From: Treponema sp.
GTDB taxonomy: Bacteria > Spirochaetota > Spirochaetia > Treponematales > Breznakiellaceae
Length of the DNA stretch: 64,000 nucleotides
Assembly: GCA_009784935.1 (NCBI GenBank)
Contig: WQXI01000003.1
Coordinates: 1-64,000 of the forward strand
Direction of reading: 5' to 3'
Position 1 is the first letter of the stretch, and every line of letters starts with the position of its first letter. Of the stretch, positions 1-7,592 are shown piece by piece. The notes beneath the pieces were generated by a model. It was not told the origin of the DNA, made no database searches, and saw only the letters and a list, made by a program, of their open reading frames with translations. The position numbers and the translations under genes were made by a program.

Positions 1-1
1 C

Positions 2-742
2 GAAATGCACTGCGAAGAAAGAATAGAAACAGGAGTATTAAGGGTTAATTTTATTAACAAATACACTTATTACCTTACTGACCTTCATTCTTCTCAAAAG
101 TCAAAAAGCGTAAAGTACAGAAATCTTGTAAGGACTTATCAAGTAACGTTTTCGTTACACACAGTGTTTCCTGATCATTCTGACTTTATACACAGGTTCT
201 CGTTACGCACAACAGACGGAGAGCAGCTTACAGACCAGATAAATATGGTCATTGTTGAGCTAAGTAAACTAAATGAGATTTTATCCAAGCCTGTGGAACA
301 ACTGACATCTTTTGAGAAGTGGTCATTATTCTTTAAATACGCCGATGACCCTGTGTACAGGAGCAACATTAATGCTATAATTAAGGAGAAGGGAGAAATA
401 GGTATGGCAGCAGAATTATTACAGACAATAAGCCAAGACGAGCACGAGAAAGCACGAATACGAAGCCGCAGAATGTACGAGATGGACAAATACTCTGACT
501 ATCATACCGCGATAGAGATAGGCGAAATACGTGAACGAGAAAAGTGGCAGGTAGTAGTAACTGAGAAAGATGCTTTACTTGCTGTCAAGGATGCAGAAAT
601 CGCAAACGGTAAGAATGCTGTATCTGACAATAAAAAGGCTATCGCTCGTAAAATGCTTGCCGAAGGTTCAACAGCTGATTTCATACACAAAACCACCGGG
701 CTTGATCTGGAAACTATAAAAGGACTTTCTTCTGCTTCCTAA
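2..742 (+). CDS. Rpn-family PD-(D/E)XK nuclease / putative transposase, 5'-truncated by window edge
   Basis: The frame is open to the left edge, so the N-terminus lies outside the window; the first ATG at base 5 is probably internal. The visible part has the usual layout of the 'PD-(D/E)XK nuclease family transposase' (Rpn) group: the end of the nuclease core (a patch with RVNFINKYTYYLTDL), a central helical region ending in SFEKWSLFFKYADD, and a charged coiled-coil tail (about residues 140-215). It closes with a short helix-turn-helix-like segment (MLAEGSTADFIHKTTGLD) typical of the family C-terminus. Such proteins act in DNA cleavage and recombination and are often multicopy in spirochaetes. 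The catalytic residues are not visible here. A terminator follows at once. Confidence 0.75.
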   Translation, partial: EMHCEERIETGVLRVNFINKYTYYLTDLHSSQKSKSVKYRNLVRTYQVTFSLHTVFPDHSDFIHRFSLRTTDGEQLTDQINMVIVELSKLNEILSKPVEQLTSFEKWSLFFKYADDPVYRSNINAIIKEKGEIGMAAELLQTISQDEHEKARIRSRRMYEMDKYSDYHTAIEIGEIREREKWQVVVTEKDALLAVKDAEIANGKNAVSDNKKAIARKMLAEGSTADFIHKTTGLDLETIKGLSSAS

Positions 743-766
743 CCATATGTAATTAATTGTAATTTT

Positions 767-795
767 AAGAGCCTGCGTTTGCAGGCTCTTTTTTT
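767..795 (+). terminator. Rho-independent terminator after the Rpn-family gene
   Basis: A 10-bp perfect stem (aagagcctgc / gcaggctctt) with a 4-base loop is followed by a run of T on the plus strand. It lies 25 bases after the nuclease gene and between convergent genes. The opposite strand has only a weak U-tract, so it mainly serves the plus-strand gene. Confidence 0.9.
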
Positions 796-818
796 GCGTT
801 TATTTTTTATTGTTTAGA

Positions 819-2180
819 TCAAAGCTGCGCTTTTAGCAAATCTAAAAAACCGGGGTATGTTACAGACGCGCTTTCTGCTGTTGTAATTTCGATTGGAATT
901 GAACTGCCAAGCGCGGCAGCGGCAAAAGCCATTACAATGCGATGGTCACCGCTGCCATCAATAACTGGGATATTATTGGTCGGCGGCGCTTCGCCGCCTG
1001 CAAACAACCCGCCTTTTCCATGCACAATAAGTCCATCAGGCAGCTCTGTGCAACTAACGCCCAGTTTTTTAAGTTCCTTTGCCATAACAGCGATTCTATC
1101 GGTCTCTTTAATACGGGCGTTTGCGACATTTACAAGCGCTGTGTCTCCATGAGCAAAAGCCGCTGTAACCGCCGCCGCAGGAAGCAGGTCAGGCGTCTCA
1201 TTAAGATCAAATGTTCCGCCGGTAAGACCGCCGTCTCGGCTGCGCGAGACTGTCACAGTGTATTCGCTGTCTTTGTTATTACCATTACTTTTAGATTTAA
1301 CATTACATCCCATTTTTTCTAATATCTCAAAAAAGTATTTATCGCCTTGAGTATCATTTGGGTCAAGACCGCAAATCTGCGCTTCTCCGCCTGAGATCAC
1401 TGCGGCGGCGGCAGGGAAAGCAGCTGACGAAAAGTCCGCAGGCACAGCGCGCGAAAACGCTTTGTAAGACGCGCCTCCGGGGATTTCAAAATAAGAAAAG
1501 TCTGGTTTTGAGCTGTATAAAATACCGTGCGCCTTTAAATAAGAAAGCGTCATTTCGATATACGGCTTTTCGTTTAACAGCGGAACTTCGATTTTTGTAA
1601 CAGTTCCGGCAGGAGCTAAAGGAGAGGCAATAAGCAGCGCCGAAAGATACTGCGATGTCGGGCACGGAAGAATTGCTTTTCCGCCTTTCCATGTTCCGCT
1701 TACAGTAATCGGAGCGCAGCCGTTATTACTTTCGCATTTGATTCCAAGAGATGTTAATGCGTCTAAGAGCGGCATTGCGCTGCGTTTTTTTATTTGTTCA
1801 TCACCTGTAAACCGCACAGGCTGCGATTGGAGAGCGGCAACAGCGAGCGCAAGATAGAGGGTTGTTCCTGAGTTGCCGACATCAATATCGGTAAGAAGCT
1901 GTTCGCCAAAAGGTTCACATAGGGACACAGATTTAAAGCCATTATTGCCGTGAACTGTCAAACCGACAAGTTCGCTGCCGTCAAAGTGTTCTGTGATTTG
2001 AGCGCCGAATACTTTGCACGCAGTAATGCAGGATTGTGTGTCCAAAGAATCAAGCGGATGTTTAATTTCTGATATACCGTCAGCAAGAGAGGCTGTCAAT
2101 AATTGCCTTATGGTATGTGATTTAGAAGCGGGTATTGTAACAGTACCGCAAAACTTGTGCGGAACAATGCGGACATTCAT
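819..2180 (-). CDS. aroA: 3-phosphoshikimate 1-carboxyvinyltransferase (EPSP synthase)
   Basis: This cytoplasmic enzyme transfers the enolpyruvyl group of PEP to shikimate-3-phosphate in chorismate synthesis. Family landmarks are present: IPASKSHTIRQLL near the N-terminus, the GNSGTT loop, DFSSAAFPAAAA, the KETDRI segment and the C-terminal GSGDHRIVMAF. The GNSGTT loop continues LY, where many homologues have an arginine two residues after the loop (NSGTTxR, a substrate-binding Arg). I prefer the ATG at 2180 because it overlaps the upstream stop as TGATG (translational coupling); an in-frame ATG at 2198 would add six residues. A short palindromic insert (982-998) codes for GGEAPP just before the DHR motif. 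Confidence 0.93.
   Translation of the reverse strand: MNVRIVPHKFCGTVTIPASKSHTIRQLLTASLADGISEIKHPLDSLDTQSCITACKVFGAQITEHFDGSELVGLTVHGNNGFKSVSLCEPFGEQLLTDIDVGNSGTTLYLALAVAALQSQPVRFTGDEQIKKRSAMPLLDALTSLGIKCESNNGCAPITVSGTWKGGKAILPCPTSQYLSALLIASPLAPAGTVTKIEVPLLNEKPYIEMTLSYLKAHGILYSSKPDFSYFEIPGGASYKAFSRAVPADFSSAAFPAAAAVISGGEAQICGLDPNDTQGDKYFFEILEKMGCNVKSKSNGNNKDSEYTVTVSRSRDGGLTGGTFDLNETPDLLPAAAVTAAFAHGDTALVNVANARIKETDRIAVMAKELKKLGVSCTELPDGLIVHGKGGLFAGGEAPPTNNIPVIDGSGDHRIVMAFAAAALGSSIPIEITTAESASVTYPGFLDLLKAQL
982..998. repeat. GC-rich palindrome inside aroA
   Basis: The sequence has 7-bp perfect arms (ggcggcg / cgccgcc) around a 3-base loop. It lies in frame in the C-terminal part of aroA, in a stretch (LFAGGEAPPTNN) that looks longer than the usual spacing before the GDHR motif, so it may be a small in-frame insertion. 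Confidence 0.5.
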
Positions 2181-3466
2181 CAGTCTATAGCATCCCATCT
2201 CTGCTGAATAGCAGTTACTGTCTGCTGAGGCGTACGGGCGCTTTCAAAAAAGACCAAAAGCTCTTCCATAAAAATATCTTCGTACCTTTGGGCGTTTGCT
2301 CTGCCGGAAAAACTTTCTGCAATTATTGCAGATTCAAATATATCCCACGCTTTAGAATAAAAAATATCATCCCTTACATAGTCGCCGGGAATTATATTGG
2401 ACACTACGCCGGGGACTGCGTTTAATTCTGCGCACAGAAAAGAACTCTTCTCTGCTAAAAACTCCATAAAGCGCCACGCTTCTTCGGTATTAGAGCTGTT
2501 GGCATTTATTCCTGCGTAAATTGCGGTAATGTTTATATTGTATCTTCCTCCCGCGCCGGAATCCGGAACAGTGGTTATGCCGAATCTTTCATCTCCCATT
2601 TTTGATCTTATAAACGGAATTGCCCGGGTAGACGCTATCATCAGCGCGATCTTTCCCTGCGCAAATTGTTCAATACGCAGATCACCTGTTGTCTCAAAGA
2701 CACCGGGTGTTATAATATTTTCACGAAAAAGCGTTCCAAGAAAAGTTAAATCTGCTGTTATAGCTCTGGCATTTAGAGAAGGTTTGCCTCCCCCCGGCCA
2801 AAAGCTTCCGCCGCTTGCCCAAATCCATGTAAAAATATCCCTTGATAAAGCTTGGCGGTCGGCGGAGTTTAAACTCATTGCGGCGCCTGACGGGTTTGGC
2901 TCTTTTAATCCGTCAAACTCTCCGCGCGTAACTGTCCTTGCATAATTTAAATACTCGTCTCTTGTTTTTGGCGGCGAACCAAAACCGGCGGCAGTTAATA
3001 TGTCTTTGTTATAAAAAGGCATGTCCATAAAGGAGACAAGGGGAACAGCCAATTGGCGGGTGCCGGAATCAAAATTAGTAAAGTCGTTTAATTCTAAAAG
3101 CATTTGCGCAGCGGCAAGCGGGCTAAAATCACCTTCTTCAAAAATTAAAATATCTATTTCTCCGGCTGCAGCCGCGGCGCTGTTTGCCGTGCGGACTCTT
3201 ATATCCGGATTTTTATCGATGAACTCCTGAAAAAGCGATTCTGTCATTTTTTTTCCAAACAGTTCTTCAAGCTTAGGCGAAACATAGATATTTACCTGAT
3301 TGGCTGCCGCTTCTATTCTATAACCTGCGTAAAAAATTAACGGGGTAATAATAAAAACAAGCAAAGCAATAACGAGAAACGCTTCGGTACGATACGACTG
3401 AAGTATCGACTTTTTTAGTTCTTTAAGGCTATTATAAATAATGCTGGCTTTCTCTAAAAGGCTCAT
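2180..3466 (-). CDS. Membrane-anchored extracellular solute-binding protein (ABC sugar type)
   Basis: This 428-residue protein has one N-terminal membrane segment (about residues 28-50, AFLVIALLVFIITPLIFYA) and then a family-1 type solute-binding fold. Typical landmarks are an early VNIYVSPKLEEL strand, a FYNKDILTAAGF segment with TRDEYLNYA, and a late AWRFMEFLAEKS helix. It has no lipobox, so it probably stays tethered by the uncleaved helix. The start ATG is well supported by GGAGA eight bases upstream. It leads a two-gene unit with aroA (TGATG overlap). No permease genes are adjacent, so its transporter partner is unknown. A sensory or scavenging role is possible. Confidence 0.8.
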   Translation of the reverse strand: MSLLEKASIIYNSLKELKKSILQSYRTEAFLVIALLVFIITPLIFYAGYRIEAAANQVNIYVSPKLEELFGKKMTESLFQEFIDKNPDIRVRTANSAAAAAGEIDILIFEEGDFSPLAAAQMLLELNDFTNFDSGTRQLAVPLVSFMDMPFYNKDILTAAGFGSPPKTRDEYLNYARTVTRGEFDGLKEPNPSGAAMSLNSADRQALSRDIFTWIWASGGSFWPGGGKPSLNARAITADLTFLGTLFRENIITPGVFETTGDLRIEQFAQGKIALMIASTRAIPFIRSKMGDERFGITTVPDSGAGGRYNINITAIYAGINANSSNTEEAWRFMEFLAEKSSFLCAELNAVPGVVSNIIPGDYVRDDIFYSKAWDIFESAIIAESFSGRANAQRYEDIFMEELLVFFESARTPQQTVTAIQQRWDAID

Positions 3467-5099
3467 TTATACAATCTCCAATAAAATCTTACAAAGAAGT
3501 GAGGACTCTGGCAAATGGGCTATAGACTTTGCTAAAATAAAAAACTCCCCTTTTGACATTAAACCAGAATCTTCGTATAATGCCTACCTCTCCAACGGCG
3601 CTCTTGAGATGGGGCTAAAAAGACAAAACTGTATCGCTTGGGTTGATATTACGGATCCCGCAAGACCGGAACAAGAATATCAAGACCATATTATAGAAGC
3701 AAGATTAAAGCTGGACAGTAAGGGAGGGTACGCCGCGACCGGAATTATTTTCCGTATCATGGACGAGGGTTCCTACTATATCGCTCTCATTTCCAGCAAG
3801 GGCTACTTTCGCTTGGATGTTGTTAAAGACAGCGCGCCCCGGACTTTGATCGCATGGACAGAGTTTTCGGGATTTGACGGCGAGAATATAAGTCTCAATA
3901 TAGTAACGCATGGTACTTCGCTTGTTTTCATTGTAAACGGTAAATGGCTTGGAGAAGTAAACGATAATACTGTCACAAGCGGCAGGCTGGGGTTTGCCCT
4001 TGCGTCATATACAGAAGGCAATGAGCCCATTAATAATGAAGAAGAAAGCAAGAACGAAATTGAAAGTGAGGGCGAAACCGAAAGCGGCGAGTATATCTGC
4101 AGGGCAATGCTTTGTTATTTTTCTGTAGATACAAGAATCAAACAAATAGAAGAGTTTTTTAATAAATGCACAAACGATTCCAACATAAACGCAGAAGGCC
4201 GCTTAAGGCTTGCAGAGACTTTTGCAGTTATGGGCGAATCCTTAAAAGCGCTCGAACAGATCAATAGAGCATGGAAACGCAGAGACGAAGTTATCCGGGA
4301 AGTTGCTTCGTCAGAAGTCAGAACAAAAAGGGAACTTTTATTGGCTGCGCGGATGTCCTTCAATCTTGGGCACTACGATGAAGCAAACGAATACATTAAT
4401 TCGATATTAGACCAGTGGCAGGATTCACAGGAAGGCAAGTTTGCATATACAGAAAAAATAAAAATATTAAACGAACTTAACAAGTTTGAAGAACTAAGAA
4501 CATTTATGAATAATAATCCTTTTAAAATTACAAAGGATATTGATTATTATACTATAGCCGCCCGATGTCACTGGGAACTAAAAAATTATCTGGATTCTGC
4601 AGAAGCGTGGAACATGGCTTTTGACTTAAACAAAAACGGAATATATGCAGTAAACGCCGCAAACGCGTACGAATACGCCGGAAAGAAAAAACAAGCGATA
4701 ACGCGTTATATCGAAGCCGGAAAAATTTTCCTTAACGAAGACAACATGCCCGAGCTCGCTGTTGTAATGCAAAAGCTCGCTGTCATCGGAACAAAAAACT
4801 GGGAAGCCCGTGCGCTTGCCGGAAAGTGGGCATTTAGTATAGAAGACTACAATAAATGCGCAATAGAGTTTGAAGCTTCGCATAAAATACGAAGCGCGCT
4901 TAAACCCCGGCCAAAGGCAGACCCTGCTGTTTATTATTTGTGGGGGCTCACATACTACATAAACGGAAAAAATAAAACCGCAATCAACATGTTAAAAAAA
5001 GCTGTAAAGCTTGCGCCGGACTATGAACTTTTCAGTACCAAGCTGGAAGAGCTCATGGCTGCTGTGGGTGATCAGGCAGCTGATTCGGCAGACGATTAG
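3441..5099 (+). CDS. Concanavalin-like (LamG/DUF1080-type) domain plus TPR repeat protein
   Basis: The first half (about residues 55-190) reads as a beta-sandwich of the laminin-G/3-keto-disaccharide-hydrolase type. It has strand patterns IEARLKLDS, GIIFRIMDEGSYYIALIS and LVFIVNGKWLGEV. An acidic linker (about 195-215) leads to a helical second half with TPR-like repeats up to residue 540. No signal peptide is visible, so it may be cytoplasmic or its true start may be misplaced. As drawn, the start overlaps the divergent solute-binding protein gene by 26 bases and has only a weak AAGG upstream. No better ATG/GTG/TTG occurs before residue 56. It is followed by ribF with 15 bases between. Confidence 0.7.
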   Translation: MLAFSKRLIYTISNKILQRSEDSGKWAIDFAKIKNSPFDIKPESSYNAYLSNGALEMGLKRQNCIAWVDITDPARPEQEYQDHIIEARLKLDSKGGYAATGIIFRIMDEGSYYIALISSKGYFRLDVVKDSAPRTLIAWTEFSGFDGENISLNIVTHGTSLVFIVNGKWLGEVNDNTVTSGRLGFALASYTEGNEPINNEEESKNEIESEGETESGEYICRAMLCYFSVDTRIKQIEEFFNKCTNDSNINAEGRLRLAETFAVMGESLKALEQINRAWKRRDEVIREVASSEVRTKRELLLAARMSFNLGHYDEANEYINSILDQWQDSQEGKFAYTEKIKILNELNKFEELRTFMNNNPFKITKDIDYYTIAARCHWELKNYLDSAEAWNMAFDLNKNGIYAVNAANAYEYAGKKKQAITRYIEAGKIFLNEDNMPELAVVMQKLAVIGTKNWEARALAGKWAFSIEDYNKCAIEFEASHKIRSALKPRPKADPAVYYLWGLTYYINGKNKTAINMLKKAVKLAPDYELFSTKLEELMAAVGDQAADSADD

Positions 5100-5114
5100 A
5101 AATACGGGGTCTCT

Positions 5115-5672
5115 ATGCAAATCATCGAATGGACACAGTTTTTAAAAGACGGACTGCCGTTACAAGGAAAGCTTTCTTCTATGACTGTCGGGGTATTTGA
5201 CGGCGTACATCTGGGACACAGGGCATTACTAAATAGAATAGTTTCCTATGACAGCCAATATATACCTGTGGTATTTACCTTTAGGCAAAACCATAAAACA
5301 GGTAATACAGATAGCGGGATTCAAAGTTTTGACATCAAACTATCAATGTTTAAAGAACTGGGAATTCAAATAACTGTCGCAATCGACTTTATAAATGAGT
5401 TTAAACTTCTGCCCGGGCTTGAGTTTTTAAACATTCTTTTAAAACATGGCGGTATTGGTTTTTTTGCTGTCGGCAGTGACTTTCGCTGCGGCTATCAATT
5501 GGACACAGACGCGGAAGCGATAAAAAAATTTTTTGCTTCCAACAGAATACCTGCCGAGATAGTCTCGGATATAATAGAAGGATCTTTGCCGATTAGCTCA
5601 AGCCGTATCCGAGCCGCAATTGCAAACGGGGATACTGCGCTGGCAGAAAAAATGCTGGGCTACCCAATTTAA
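5115..5672 (+). CDS. ribF: FAD synthetase (RibF N-terminal adenylyltransferase domain only)
   Basis: The 185-residue protein covers only the FMN adenylyltransferase domain of RibF. The nucleotidyl-transferase signature GVFDGVHLGH is at residues 26-35, followed by PVVFTF, GSDFRCGY and the C-terminal SSSRIRAAIANGD. The domain makes FAD from FMN and ATP. The usual C-terminal riboflavin kinase domain (about 120 residues in bifunctional RibF) is absent, so kinase activity must come from elsewhere or FMN must be supplied. The protein ends cleanly after the domain (MLGYPI), as in other monofunctional forms, so this looks like a natural short form rather than a frameshift. Confidence 0.8.
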   Translation: MQIIEWTQFLKDGLPLQGKLSSMTVGVFDGVHLGHRALLNRIVSYDSQYIPVVFTFRQNHKTGNTDSGIQSFDIKLSMFKELGIQITVAIDFINEFKLLPGLEFLNILLKHGGIGFFAVGSDFRCGYQLDTDAEAIKKFFASNRIPAEIVSDIIEGSLPISSSRIRAAIANGDTALAEKMLGYPI

Positions 5673-5698
5673 TAAAAGCAGGTTATAATAAAGCAAAC

Positions 5699-5789
5699 AA
5701 GGAGTTATCATGGAACTTTGTTCCATGTTCGATTATAATGTATCTGACCGCTTACAAGCGTTCAGATACTAAAAAGGAGTTATCATGGA
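5699..5789 (+). promoter_or_regulatory. Hairpin-rich leader with duplicated RBS/start before transketolase
   Basis: A 16-base sequence containing the ribosome site and start codon (aaggagttatcatgga) occurs twice, at 5699-5714 and at 5774-5789, where it starts the transketolase gene. Between the copies lie two hairpins. One has 6-bp arms (tggaac/gttcca) at 5711-5725. The stronger spans 5740-5769, with 8-bp outer arms (gtatctga/tcagatac) and 5-bp inner arms (cgctt/aagcg). The second hairpin ends four bases before the true Shine-Dalgarno. The layout fits either a small palindromic element inserted with target duplication, or a translated leader that gates access to the second ribosome site. Confidence 0.6.
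5710..5772 (+). CDS. Possible 20-residue leader peptide
   Basis: The first copy of the duplicated ribosome site opens a reading frame of 20 codons (starting MELCSMFDYN, ending QAFRY) that terminates 12 bases before the transketolase start. It runs through both hairpins of the leader. It has the same strong AAGGAG as the real gene, so ribosomes could start here. There is no run of one regulatory codon, so classic amino-acid attenuation is not indicated. It could equally be an accidental by-product of the duplication. Confidence 0.35.
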   Translation: MELCSMFDYNVSDRLQAFRY

Positions 5790-6603
5790 CAAAGATACCG
5801 AAAACAATCTAAAAGCCAAAGCAAAAGAAATCCGAATAATGACAATCGAAGAAATGGCGACTCTGGGAACAGGGCATATCGGCGGAGCCATGTCTATTGT
5901 AGATTTATTGGCGCTTTTATACTTTCACCGTATGAAAGTTGACCCAAAAAACCCGCGTTGGGAAGACAGGGATCAGCTTGTTGTGTCTAAGGGACACTCG
6001 GGTCCTGCAGTTTATGCGACACTGGCATTAAAGGGATTTTTCCCAAAAGACTGGCTTCTCACTCTTAACAAAGGCGGAACAAGTCTTCCTAGCCATTGCG
6101 ACCGCAATAAAACACCCGGTATCGACATGACCACAGGTTCTTTGGGGCAGGGTTTTTCTGCCGCTATCGGAATTGCGCTTGGTTTAAAAATGGATAAAAA
6201 ATCGTCAACAGTTTATACAATTATCGGAGACGGCGAATCCAACGAAGGACAGATTTGGGAAGGAGCGGCATTTGCAGCTTTTCAGAAGCTTCCTAATTTA
6301 ATCGCTTTTACCGATTACAACAAACAGCAGCTCGATGGCTTTACAAAAGATATTCTTGACATGGGCGACCTCAGAGCAAAGTGGGAACAGTTCGGCTGGT
6401 TTGCTCAGGAAGTTGACGGACACGACATTGCAGCTTTGGATGCGGCAATCGAAAAAGCTCTTGCAGAAAAAGAAAAGCCTTCGATGATAGTAATGAACAC
6501 AATCAAAGGTAAAGGCTGTAACTTTGCAGAAGGTGTCGAAAAAAATCACAGCATGGTCTTTGACATGGAAAAAGCCAAAGAAGCCATAGCGGCGATGAAT
6601 TAA
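5785..6603 (+). CDS. Transketolase, N-terminal (TPP-binding) subunit
   Basis: This is the first half of a split transketolase, which moves two-carbon ketol units between sugar phosphates in the cytoplasm (non-oxidative pentose phosphate pathway). The thiamine-diphosphate motif is complete: GDG at residues 148-150 and the Asn at 179 (FTDYNKQQLDG). SKGHSGPAVYATL at 68-80 and GSLGQGFSAAIG at 118-129 are characteristic. The length of 272 residues matches N-terminal subunits. The C-terminal partner follows after 10 bases. Translation starts at the second copy of a duplicated AAGGAG/ATG, downstream of a hairpin. Confidence 0.93.
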   Translation: MDKDTENNLKAKAKEIRIMTIEEMATLGTGHIGGAMSIVDLLALLYFHRMKVDPKNPRWEDRDQLVVSKGHSGPAVYATLALKGFFPKDWLLTLNKGGTSLPSHCDRNKTPGIDMTTGSLGQGFSAAIGIALGLKMDKKSSTVYTIIGDGESNEGQIWEGAAFAAFQKLPNLIAFTDYNKQQLDGFTKDILDMGDLRAKWEQFGWFAQEVDGHDIAALDAAIEKALAEKEKPSMIVMNTIKGKGCNFAEGVEKNHSMVFDMEKAKEAIAAMN

Positions 6604-6613
6604 GGAGATAACA

Positions 6614-7567
6614 ATGTCAGAACAACAAAAAGAAATGAGAATGGCTTACGTTGACACCATCATGGCGTTGGCTGAAAAAAATAAAAATATCGTAGTGCTC
6701 GAAGCTGACTTAATGAGCTGCACAAACACAGGCATTTTTAAAAAGGCATACCCTGACAGGTTTTTTAACTGCGGTATCGCAGAAGCAAATATGATCGGCG
6801 TAGCCGCCGGTCTTAGCACATTGGGAAAAATTCCTTTTGCGTCAGGCTTTGGCTGTTTTTCATCAAGGCGTGTATACGACCAGTTTTTTCTTTCTGCAAA
6901 TTATGCAAAGTTAAACGTTAAACTAATCGGCACAGACCCCGGCGTTACGGCTGCCTTTAACGGCGGCACTCACATGCCGTTTGAAGAACTTGCATTAATG
7001 CGCGTTATTCCAAAACTCACGATGATAGAACCTTCTGATCCGGTCTCATGCGCCGCCTTTGTGCGTTTAATGGCAGAAGAATACGGCTGCCACTATTTAC
7101 GCATACCTCGCAAACCTGTGCCAAACCTTTACCCGGAAAACGAAACATTTAAATTTGGGCAGGCAAAAGTTTTAAAAGAAGGTAAAGATGTTTGCTTTAT
7201 CGCGCTTGGCAGTCTTATGGTTAACCAGTCTTTAAAGGCAGCCGAAAAACTTGCCGAAGCGGGAATAAGTGCAGGCGTGCTTGATGTGCTCACTTTAAAA
7301 CCAATTGACCGTGACGCAATTTTAAATCAAGCCGGCAAAGTACGCGCGATAATCAGCGCAGAAAACGCACAAATGATGAGCGGACTTGGCAGCGCGGTAG
7401 CGGAAATTATTGCCGAAGAAGGCTGCAATGCCAAAAATGGCTGCAAGTTTGCGCGTATCGGCATCAATGACGAGTTCGGCGAAGTCGGCACACAGGATTA
7501 TCTTGTAGACCGCTTTGGACTCGACGTCGGCAGCTTGGTAAAAAAAGCGCAGGAATTGTTAAAGTAA
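6614..7567 (+). CDS. Transketolase, C-terminal (pyrimidine-binding) subunit
   Basis: This is the second half of the split transketolase, forming the active site with the preceding subunit. It shows the pyrimidine-domain hallmarks: EADLMSCTNT, FFNCGIAEANMIGVAAGL (with the Glu that activates thiamine diphosphate) and FASGFGCF. A C-terminal transketolase_C domain follows (ALGSLMVNQSLKAAEKLAEAG, IISAENAQMMSGLGSAVAE). Its 317-residue length is standard. It has a clear AAGGAG ribosome site. A similar fold occurs in 1-deoxyxylulose-5-phosphate synthase, but the split arrangement and spacing argue for transketolase. Confidence 0.93.
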   Translation: MSEQQKEMRMAYVDTIMALAEKNKNIVVLEADLMSCTNTGIFKKAYPDRFFNCGIAEANMIGVAAGLSTLGKIPFASGFGCFSSRRVYDQFFLSANYAKLNVKLIGTDPGVTAAFNGGTHMPFEELALMRVIPKLTMIEPSDPVSCAAFVRLMAEEYGCHYLRIPRKPVPNLYPENETFKFGQAKVLKEGKDVCFIALGSLMVNQSLKAAEKLAEAGISAGVLDVLTLKPIDRDAILNQAGKVRAIISAENAQMMSGLGSAVAEIIAEEGCNAKNGCKFARIGINDEFGEVGTQDYLVDRFGLDVGSLVKKAQELLK

Positions 7568-7592
7568 GTTTTAAGGTAAGCAAGAGGCTAAA

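Noticed and set aside
5-742. Treating the left-edge nuclease gene as a complete 245-residue gene
   Set aside because: The frame is open to the edge and the family normally has about 60 or more residues before this point, so it is partial.
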